From assembly GCA_000226015.1 (NCBI GenBank), contig JH153573.1, positions 326,875 to 390,874 of the forward strand: a stretch of 64,000 bases of DNA, given 5' to 3'. The DNA comes from Mnemiopsis leidyi (lineage: Eukaryota; Ctenophora; Tentaculata; Lobata; Bolinopsidae). The notes beneath the pieces are model-generated. The model saw only the letters and a program-made list of their open reading frames with translations. It was not told where the DNA came from and made no database searches. The position numbers and the translations under genes are program-made. Shown here piece by piece: positions 38,830-50,100 of the stretch; the first letter of the stretch is position 1, and the number at the start of each line of letters is the position of its first letter.

Positions 38830-39620
38830 TTGGCATAACTCAAGGACCTCTTAATCAGAGGTTTTTAAGACATTCCAATAAACATTCCAAGTAAGCACGA
38901 GGAGCTTTGAGAGTCGAGCAAATTTTCTGATAGACAGAGACACCCAATAAATTAGAATTATCGTCCAATTCAATATATATGACAATGATTTCCAATATCG
39001 GTCTAATTTGTTGTTTTGTCCCGTCCCCGGCTTTTGCTCATTATTCAAGTATTTATTTAGAGTCTGAAACAGTCAGTAGTCACATCATACTTTTTGATCT
39101 TGACATCTGGTCAATATTAAGAACTTAAGAAAAGGATTCGGTGTCGACACAAACAAAATTCAACTTGGTATCCAACGTCAGGTAGCAGCCACATCACGGA
39201 TAACTAAATTTTTTAGATTATTTCGAGGTGCCTATCTGGTGACAAAACCAATATTTAGAACTCCTTCATAGGGGCCATTATTGAAACTCCGTCTAATTCA
39301 AATGAAAATAGCATTAATCATTCTAAAAATCAAATAATCATTCATTTGTAAAGATTTATTAACTAAAACTCAATCGGAAGTTTTATAGCCCTACCTGTAG
39401 AGAATTACCTCTAATTAACAGGTCTTACAGTAATTCCAATAAATATCCTAAGTATCAGAAGTTTAAGGGTTGAGCGAATCCATTTTCGGATGGGAGACAC
39501 ACCTGATAAATTACAATTATCGTCTTATTCATATCATTGATCTCGGTTTAATTTGTCCTTCTCTTTCCGGTTATCGCCCATTTATTGGTAATTCACTGAT
39601 TTAATCTGGACCTGTAATAA
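38830..39620. repeat. Diverged direct duplication, two copies of about 210-240 bp
   Basis: About 38830-39070 and 39400-39620 align over most of their length. Shared blocks include ATTCCAATAAA, TTGAGCGAA-like, AATTATCGTC, and a CCGGTT-like stretch before TTTATT. Divergence looks high, so the event is old. Confidence 0.5.
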
Positions 39621-40364
39621 TGTGTTCTTAAAATTAGTCGATTATTACTACGGCTAATCTCCTGCCCGAACCTCGGTGAGCAGTGTTTACTCGAAACTTT
39701 CGGTCCTGAAAGAAAATTCAGTAGGGTCACATTCATAATTGCAAGGATTCAAAAATGAGAGGGCTGTCAAAAAGGTGACAAAAGTATAATAATCAATATC
39801 AGATCTGTCGATTGGGCACCATTTCTACTGACGAGAACCTAACCTAAAGCAACTAGCCCCCATTACTTCATTATATCTCAAGGAACCCCAAAGTTTCCGA
39901 CAAAGATTTCTGCCACGTGACAATTCGATACACGTGAGAATAAAGTGATGACTTCACATATGATGCAGGCTGCAGAATCCTCCTGGACCTTGAACACGGG
40001 CGTCCTGTAGGAGCAAAATGCCGCCGTCCTTTTTGAGTGATTATTATGATATGATTCGACTTGTAAAAGTTGTCATTACCTCCAAGAATTGCCTCGTTAA
40101 AAAGTGTCAATCTAATTTGTAAAACTGAGGATGTACAATTTACAATGCTTGAACCTTCTGATCGAGTGATACAGTAATTCGTAATTGGAGTAAGTAGCTC
40201 AAGTAGACTTCCAACTATTCTCAGTGCTTGACGCTGAAAGAGTATGATCTTGAATTAATACGATCTGTAGGATTTTATTAACACGTTTTAACCGCAAAGA
40301 CGCCTCCTTCTATTCTGGTTTCATCAGGGCAATTGTTTTCCTCACGTTACATGTAACAAGATGC

Positions 40365-40389
40365 ATGGTGTTTCGAGCGATGTGGGCAG
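40365..40389 (+). other. Candidate first coding exon of the M1 aminopeptidase
   Basis: ATG at 40365 reads MVFRAMWA and ends in phase 1 at CAG|GTAAAA. The next exon (41163) needs exactly one carried base, and the junction would be GGA (G) followed by YEAADVID. It would give a short cytoplasmic tail before the membrane anchor. An overlapping ATG at 40361 is out of phase. Alternatively translation could start at the internal ATG at 41228. Confidence 0.35.
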
Positions 40390-41162
40390 GTAAAAACTGT
40401 ACTGATGCTATCTGCCTTGTTTCCGACCACTAATTGTCTTGTTATTGGCTTGCTCATTGTTTACAAAGTTGACTTGATTTTACGATCATTCTGAGATTTG
40501 TTTTGACTAACTGGCTCTCTGCGTACTCAGTACATCATGTTTTAGTTAGCACATCTAGTTCGTGAAGTGATGTTCTGTGCAACTCCGATCATTCTCTTCA
40601 CTACTCAAGCTGACGTAGACTTACAAGCCTTGTATCATAAAACTTCTCGTGAAATTGTTCCTGCAGTCGCAAGCTCTATACCATTGGCGGTCCTTTAGAA
40701 GTTTAGCCACTTTTTTAGTCATATTTATCATACTTTATGTGATATCTATCACATTTTTGTTTACCGGGCCTTATTTTAAACCCTAAACGGTTAAATACAG
40801 CAGAGAGACGGATTTTGAGCATTACTTATTCAAAATATTCAAAATATTCATACCAATTTGTATTAGAATTGCGGTGATTAGATTAAATACATACATGTCG
40901 TTGAATATGACTTACTATTTGAAATTTGATAGTAACTTAAAAGCGAAAAATTTAAATCAATCATTCATTAATCGTCAAAGCTTTCTGAATCCACAATATG
41001 AGATTAGTGGATTTTTCTCCATTAATTTATCATACTTCACTACTTGCGGCTTCAGACTTTTTCACCTAAAGACTGTAATACTTTGTTTTTAATTTCAATT
41101 ATTTGTGGCTCCGAGAATTGCTCCTTTTTAGTTTCTATTGTCTGACTGATATAACTTCTCAG

Positions 41163-44100
41163 GATATGAGGCAGCTGATGTTATAGATGTAGACCGACAA
41201 AGCTGTAAGACGGTAGTGCTGGTTGTCATGGTGACGACGGTTTGGAGAGTGGTATCGGTGTGTTACCTGCTTATATCAGCTGTACTGAGTACGATATCCC
41301 ATGTGGACCCAACACGTTACACCCTCATGTTTTCTTTGTATCCTGGAGACCGGGTTTTTACAGGTAACAGTCATATGTCAAGTCTTAAGATTCGCAAAAC
41401 TTAAACGAGACCATTAAAATGTTATTTGATTGCATGCAGCTACATTAGAATCTACGAGAACATCTATCTTTTAGGAAACACAGACGTACAGTTCGAGCTA
41501 CTGACTGAGACAAAGAACCTGACCTTGAACAGCAAAGATCTATCAATCATCAGAGTAGTACTCTACAAGGTTAGTTTGTGCTATTGCAAATATAAACATA
41601 GGTCTAAACATAGACCTATATGGTCTAAATATTTAATTCTTGCGTTACGAGGTAATGACGATTCACAACGTAATGATAACGTGTAGAAAATAATGTTCCA
41701 TCATGCACTGAAAGTACTTTAAAGTAAAAAAATAAATTTTTCTATAGATAACACGAACTTTGTCAGGGTAAGCTGAGAGAAAACATACCAGTGAAGTTTA
41801 GTCTGGACACTGAGAATGAAGAGTTGGTTCTGAGTCGTACGGAAGATAAAAAGTTTGAGACCGATTCCTATTTGCTAAGGATGCAGTATAGAGCAGATTT
41901 AAAAAGGGAGGTAAGAACTAGGAAATAGAAAACTAATCATCAAATAATCAATTAAAGGTGATCATCAAACAAATCGCAAATGACAATGCCGTGAAATATC
42001 GTTCGGTAAAAACACTGACTTCAGTTAAACGGGATTTACCTAACGGAGTACACGACTGAAGATGGAGAAATCCATCCAATAATAGCAACTCATTTCGAAC
42101 CTACCCACGCTAGAAAAGCTTTCCCCTGCTTTGACCAACCTCAATTAAAAGCAGAGTAAGTTTAAGACGAGTCAAATAGTTTTAATACTTTATTTACCCA
42201 TGAAATCAAGTTGTAACGCTTAAGATCAATAGATGTAGAATAAGTCTGGTATCCTGACATATAAACTAGAAGCAAGATGCTAACTGGTCCACTACAAACA
42301 GGTTCACAGTGATGGTGGACCACTTAAGAAAGTTCCGAGTAATATCGAACATGCCCAAAAAGAAAGACAGATCGGTCAGGAGTGAGACTGTAAGGTCGGA
42401 GTTTGTGACTACTCCTACTATGAGGTACGTTCTATATTAATATTAATACTGTAGTAAGTTAATAAGTAACTTCAGATTTTAGAGAGTTATATTGAGTTAC
42501 CATTAACAACCCAAATTACCATGACAAAAAGTAACCATGACGACAAGTTACCATGACGACAATGTGCCATGACAAAAGTTATTTTGAAAAAAAGTTGTCT
42601 GACAACAAATTACCAAATTAACTCCAAGGTACCACGACAAGTGACAAAAAGTTACTATGACAACAAGTAACTATGACAACAAGTTATCATGACAACAAGT
42701 TACCAGGAGAACAAATTACCATGACACCAACTTGCAATGACAACAAGTTACCATGACGGTATGACACCAAGTTGCGTAACACCAAGTTGCCATGACAACA
42801 AGTTAGTATCATCAGTCAGTTTTTCAACAATAGTTCTCTCCTCCAGCACGTATCTAGTAGCGTTTGTAATGTCCGATCTTGAAGAAACAAAAGTCACTAC
42901 AAGCAGAGGTGTTGCAGTCAGTGTCTACAGTCGGCCGGGAAAGAAAAACTCTTCCCAGACCGGCCTGGAAACTGTCAAAAATGTAAGTGTACCCGATCAG
43001 CTATTTGATCTAGATTCTAGTAGCTTTCAAAAATCGCTCGTTCGGGATCAAGAACCTATATCAATAGGTGATATCAATAAATTGACATTACAAAATATCA
43101 AACGGGCAATGTTGAGACTTGAAGAGACTTGAAGGGACGGAAGGTTCCATTAAGCAAGTCCTTGTTCCTCCTAACAAACCTAGAAACACAGACGCAACAG
43201 TAAGACACTAACACACCTGCACACACTTACTGATCACAGAGCACCAAATACTACAACGTGTTAAAATCTTACTAATCAGTGGAGAGACAATTCAACCGCA
43301 CTGTCCCAATAAAGGGGTCGATGAAGATTACACATTTCCGGCCGAGACAGCCAGACAGTTACAGACAAACAGGCCAGGAATCTGGAGATTGCGTGTTTCA
43401 GATAGTTAGGTGGGGATCGTGAAATCGGTGGGAGCTGCTGAGTGGCTGGTTGGTAGCGATTACGCGTCACTCGGAAACACTCTAAAAGTAAGACGTTCCT
43501 GTCTACACGCAGCTCCCTGACCGCTAGTCATTAATTCTAATTTAAATTCCATAGCTCGAACCACCTGGTGCATGTCGTTCCGACCTGGCTGGAACTTAAC
43601 AGAAATTTCTGTTCTAATGCTGGGAGGCTGATGGTGGAGGAGTTACTGATCAGAACAGTTTCGGTTGACACGAGAACTAATATTACTATTGGTTGCCGTT
43701 TCCTTCATTTATGGTCTTGGAGATGGACTGCTCTAACTTGATTAGTAGCGGCTGATGGTCGACCCATTATATTTGCATCAGCAGCTGTTCAGCTCGAACA
43801 AAAAAATACTCAAACGTTAACTTCCAACAACACAACCCTATATTCATTTTCAGAGCGTGGAGTTCTTTGAGAACTACCTGGGTCGGGTGTTCCCTCTCCC
43901 CAAGCTGGATGTAGTCCCACTCCCCGACTTTGCGATAGGAGGGATGGAGAACTGGGGTCTCATCACCATCAGGGAGGACATGTTCTACACGGACCCTGAA
44001 ACACCACCAGAGACCGTCATATTGACCAGGTAGAGAAACTCCTACTGGGTAGTGTGACTTGATAATTATACTAATCCAGATGTTCCTATGAAGATGTAAT

Positions 44101-47100
44101 TGTATTTGGCTATAGTTGAAATATACTATAGCTAAAATATACTATAGCTAGAACACACTATAGCTAAAATATACTACAACTATATTATTGCTAAAATATA
44201 CTATAGCTAAAATATACTATAGCTAAAATATACTATAGCTAAAATATACTATAGCTAAAATATACTATGAACTATCACTCCCTGTAATTTGTAACTCCGT
44301 CAGGGCTATTTTAGCTCACGAAGTGGCACACATGTGGTTCGGAGACCTGGTGTCGATAACGTCCTGGAATAACCTGTGGTTAAAAGAGGGGGCAGCCAAC
44401 ATGCTAATGTTCCCTGCAGTAGAGCAACTCATCACCAAGGTGAATAACTAGTTACCATGGTAACTTTTAACTTACTAGTTACCAAGTTAACTTTTAACTA
44501 AAAAGTACTGACTTAGCTAAATCCTGGTGCGGGAAACTCTAGCAAAGCAAAAGTCACGGCCTCGTAGTACAGATTGCAAAAAGAAATTTCCAGGAAGTTG
44601 AGTTGCTGCCAGGTGTCCCCTAGAACTCGGGCAACATCTGAACTTGAAGGTCTTTACTTCATACCAATCAACACATGGGCGGTAAAGAAGCTAGCTTTGC
44701 TCTTCATGTTGAGTTCATACTCACTAGCTAGCACAGAATGACTACTTCTCAACAATGTGCTGGTCAACCCCAACTTCTACGCAATTAAAGCAATTTACAT
44801 CACGATTTAGCTGGTTATACAGTTCGATTGAGGTGCCGCTGTGTCCACCAAAAATTGGAGGTCGCCAATTTGAGTTATCATGACTATATGCTCGATGTTT
44901 GAGAAGTTTCGCGGCTTTAAGAATAGCTAATAGAGAAGGGTATTTTTTGGGAGGGTCATAAATTTTGACCAATGAGAAGCTAGGAAACAGTGTTTTCTAG
45001 CTTCTGATTGCTTTAAATTTGTGACCCCTACCAATGATATCCTTTTCTTTCGATCGTTGGAATATCTGAACTAATTTTCTGTTCCAGGCAGGTGATCTTG
45101 GATAGCCTGCTAAAACCAGATTAAAAACCCCAAACTCCATAACAAAATATCCTCTATTCTTCAGGGTGCCCATACAACCACAGTTTCTGACATAAAGAAC
45201 TCCCTTCTCCAAGTTTCCCGATTTCCTGCCCTAGAGTTTGACAGTGTTCTCAACACCCACCCCGTCTCCATGAACATATCGGACCCGGCCGAGGCAGCAG
45301 CTGCTTTCGATCAGATCAGTTACTCCAAATCAGCGGCCCTTCTCGACATGCTCAAGTAAGTATCGACTTTTATGCGACTTTAACTGTCCCCATATTTTAA
45401 TTTTATGGTAGCAAGTTTACCTGCAGAGTATAAATGTAGCTTCCAAAAACAAGATATAGTTGACTATTCAGTGTATTCATGTTTGAGAGCCAAGCTGCAA
45501 GAATAACAGTCCCATTACCTGAGTGAGAAATAGAACCAATAACTGAGGCTCCCCAGATCAGTGATAGGTGAGAGCAGGTTCCGGGAGGGAGTAGGGAAGT
45601 ACGTGACAGAATTCCAGTACGGAACTGCTTCCCTAGACGACTTCCTCAAAACCATGGACAAAACAGGTAGACATCGTTACAGCAGCTAGTCGCATTACAT
45701 AGGAAGTGTCTATTAGAAACTAGCTACTGAGCTACATCTGATTCTGTGTCCATTACTGACTTCAGACTTCACAGCAATACATTCTAATAGGTCCGGTGTA
45801 CAGGGACGTCAAGATATCAGACTTTATGAGTACGTGGTTAACGAAGACAGGGTACCCCGTAGTAGATGTAGTTAAACTCAACAACAGGAAATACAGACTA
45901 TCTCAATCTCGCTTCGTCAACAAGCCTAACTTTGAAGATCAGAAGATTCTTAAGAAAAGATGGCCGGTAAGGTGGTTCAAGCAATCAAGTTTAAATTCGC
46001 TTAAAGTGAACAGCTATAGTAAAACAGCTATGGTAAAATAGCTATAGTAAAACAGCTGCAGCAAAACAGCTATAGTAAAACAGCTATAGTAAAACAGCTA
46101 TAGTAACACAGCTATAGTAAAACAGCTATAGTAGAACAGCTATAGTAAAACAGATATAGTAAAACGGCTATAGTAGAACAGCTATAGTAAAACAGTTATA
46201 GTACAACGGCTATAGTAAAACAGCTATAGCAAAACAGCTGCAGCAAAACAGCTATAGTAATTATCAACAGAGCCGCTTACCTTTAATGTTGCTCAAAGGA
46301 GTGACAGTTCTTCCGTAATATCATCAACACGGGGTTTTTACAATTATTGTGGAAATTTAAACTTTACATTTGGTTAGAGTTAACTTTAAGCGCCTTGCTA
46401 AGCAACATTTACTGCTTAATGACAAAACAAAACAACAGGTGCTTGTAACTCTGCGTACAGAGCGCAGGAAAGTACACCGGTTTATAATGAACGGGCGGAC
46501 AAAGATAGTATCGTTTAACTACGACCCCGGATTCATCAAGATCAATATAAACTCAACGATGTTCTTCAGAGTGAACTACGATTTGCAAACCTTGAGGTGA
46601 TCAGCTTAAAGCAAAAAATATTAGGATGGTTAAATATATTGGCTGCTGCATGGTGACAGCAACGTTTACTCAGCAAATTCCTTATATTTCCTACGGCTAA
46701 GAATCGGTATTTTAATCGCCACAATCCACATGGTGTCTTATAACATTTTACATTTAAATTATAAAGGTATAAAAGTCTTACGAATTGTGGATTCACTTGA
46801 GAAGACTTTGAAGGGTGGGAATGTCTCCGAGTTGAGACATCAAATACTCCTTCATAAAGTTCCCCGCTGTTGTTTTCAGGGAAATAGCGGAACAGTTAGA
46901 AACGGATCACGAGCAATATTTCACAGAGGATGACAGAGCTGGCTTGGTATCGGACGTTATTACCATGGCAACCGTCAACAAGTGTCCTATGAGCTACGCT
47001 ATGGAGATTATCAGGCTAGTGAATTTACTAAGAATTTAGAAATTTCAGGCATTCACGAAATTCAAATATCTAGCACGTCTACGCGGTACTTTAAGCTTAT

Positions 47101-50100
47101 ATTGGATTTTTCTATGGGTTCCAACGTGATACGAAGAACTGGCTAGTGGCTTAGGATATTTATCGTCGTTGCCATATATGGAGACCCAATAACAAGAATT
47201 TTGGTGGTAAAATGAGGCAGAGGTTTTAATCTACGAATGTCAATGTTCTTTCGACAAGGCTAGAAATTTAAGCGACAGGCTGTAGGAAGCCTTTACTTTT
47301 AGCTTGTGTAGGAAGCCTTTACTTTTAGCTTGTGAAATTAATTAACAACCGTCAAAGTAATTACTTAAATTATGTGATGACAGAAAGCTGATAACGACAG
47401 TGTCCGTTAATGCTTTATCAAATACCGTGTCCAGGCATTTGTTTGATAAATATTGTTAAATTCAAATTTTCCTATGAACTACATCACAATGTATGTAGCA
47501 ATGTTCGATATCAGCAATTGTGAAACTGAAACTAAACAATCGTTTTTAAGGCCCTTCGAGTTCGAGCAATGATTGCCTAAAATGCCTATACAAATTGTAC
47601 AGAAAATTATGAATATCGATACCTAGTACAATCAATGAATTAAAGAATGGCAAATTTTAAGTGTTTAAATGCTAACTGTAGAGCGTGCTTAAAATTACAA
47701 AAAATACAAAGAACAATAACTACTTACAACTGCACGTCCAATGTAAAGCTAAATGTAACATGACCTAAACATGACCTAAAACTGCAGGTACCTTCCGGCC
47801 GAGACTTCCTACATGGTGTGGGACCAGGCTCTAACTAAACTTTCTTCAGTTGCCGACAGTCTCTCTAATGCAACGCGACCTCTTTTTGACAGGTTTATAT
47901 TTATGTTATTGGTCCTGGAAAGTCAGATAAGTAGAAAATAAAGAGTAAGGTCTTAACAATTTATTAGGGAGCCATTATATCAATTATATCAATTACCAAA
48001 GCAAAAAAGATATCAGGTCGAACGGTCAACACTTCACAGAACAGAGTAAAGAGTACAGAGTTGAGAGTACACTGTACACACAAACGTCAAACACGTAGAT
48101 CGAGGGAGTAGGACTATATCATTGAGTTTACGTCTGCTACTCACGCGACCCCAGGACACGCGCGTCTCGATGTCTACAATAAGAATACGCGCTTCCATCC
48201 AATTGGCGCAAAACTAACACGTGACGCAAAACTAACACGTGACATTAAGTACGATCTCTTATTGGACGACAGCAACTGTCCGGCTTGCATCGAAACATCT
48301 TGATCGTGGGTTCGTCGTGTATCCTGGGAAGTGGCAACACAATCTTTACCCGGTTTTCCGTGTACTTTGCTATCGGCTTTGAAAGAAATGCTTTGCTCCG
48401 TTGCTGCACATGTTCAACTTCAACCTAAAAGCGTGTACATAGATTTTAATTATAGTTCGTTAACTTACAGCAAAATCCCGGACTTCTGACAGTGACATTG
48501 ACGAGATGATGTTCATGGCCGTTTAAGTTTAACGTTGTTTCACAGATTATATCGGTATAACCGCGTTTAGTTTCTAAATAATTGAATAATGAACACCATG
48601 TTATATTAAATTTAACGGTAACCAGAACCTAGCTGATCTAGGTCTGTCTTATCTAACCTAGTCAGACCCTCATTAGAAGCGAATGATAAAAAATGTCGAG
48701 AGGTATAGAGCTTCTATACAGCAAACGCACCCTCTCGACGAGAGGATGCGTTTGCTGGTATAGAAGCTCTTTCAGCCTCTCCATGCCAATATTGCTCAAA
48801 CATATCATTCTTAGACTTCCATTCGTTAAATGTAACTGATTTTAAACATTCTCGTACGTTCTGCAGTTACATGAAGAATCTGATCATCAAAGGGAGAAAA
48901 CTCCAACTCAGTGACTCGATCAGTAGTGACCTCTTACGTAACTTTCTGTCTTACTATAGCATGGTCTACAGTCTCCCTGAGTCAGTTGAGGTGAGAAAAA
49001 ATGTGCATTTTAATAACTCCCTACATGAAGGTCGTTATCTTTATAGCTAGACTGCGTGGTTACATTTGGCTCAAAATTACGCTTAATTGCTTTGCTGATT
49101 TTATTGCTTTTTGATTCACACTTCACAGCATCTGTATAAACTCCTCTTGATCCAATATACTAAGTATATAGCGCTATAATGATAAAAACTGTTCTTTTAG
49201 TTGAGCGGAATCTGTGAATTATCTGAAGAATTTGCTGTTTCCTTCCACAGAGTTTGTTTAAGTTTAACTTAATGATAACCCATATTTCCAGAAAGCTGAG
49301 AAAGAGTTTGCCGAATGGGAAATAAACAGTGATCTACAGGTAGGTTAAGCTACGACACTAATTATTTGGATTTATTTTTAGTGTGCGACTTTTCATACTT
49401 CTGAAAATAATTACGACACAGAATTTAATGGAATCGATGATATCTTTAAAAATGCTTTCTGGCGAAGTTAAAATTCAGAATTTTATTTTAAACAGGCATG
49501 CATTTTTGAAGGAAAAATCAATATATAGCCATAGCTTCACATCATATGTTTGAAATAACAAATTTTTCAACGCTTACAGTTTTCTTATACAGTCACTCTT
49601 ATGATTCACTCTTATGATTCACTCTCAATGTTCTTGTAACTGTTTTCATTTTCAAACATTCAATCTCCATCACTTTAAACTCCTAATTCGAACACTCACA
49701 TCCGACACCAATCTCAATATCCTGCTTCTTCCAAAGGTCGAAATACTCCTTTTTCCCGCTATCGTCTATATGTTCCAGGACCCACCTGTCGTCTTTCTTC
49801 AGCACGTGCTTCACGATCGTCGTCTTGAAGCATGAGAAAGATCCATCAGAAGGCTTGCAGGTGTTTCCCGTGTCCACACAGACCACATTCTTGACGTACC
49901 TCGGGAAGTAGGCCTCGGAGAGGTCCTCAATGACCTCCACGCTCTGACAAGCCTGGCCCTTGTTTCTCGGAACGGGCTGGAAATCGTCTGTGTGGTATAT
50001 CTTCATGTACTGAGGACTTAGCCCTCCCTCTCCAAGCAGTTCCAATAGTTCCATCACGTTCAGTGTTTTAACCTTGGAGCTGTCAACTCTGAACTTCAAC

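Larger units (their letters stand above)
27960..40364. other. 12.4 kb without a supportable gene
   Basis: No run of exons with splice sites and family motifs was found on either strand. It contains a 27-bp triplicate at 29783-29856, degenerate repeats with GGATATCTAGCGGG and GGCAGGTTTGTA at about 33460-33660, an imperfect doubling around TTTAAAGCATAACGACC at 36718-36790, and a diverged 200-bp duplication at 38830-39620. A Cys-rich ORF at 34081-34397 (-) is too weak to call. Distal 5' exons of either neighbour could be hidden here. Confidence 0.5.
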
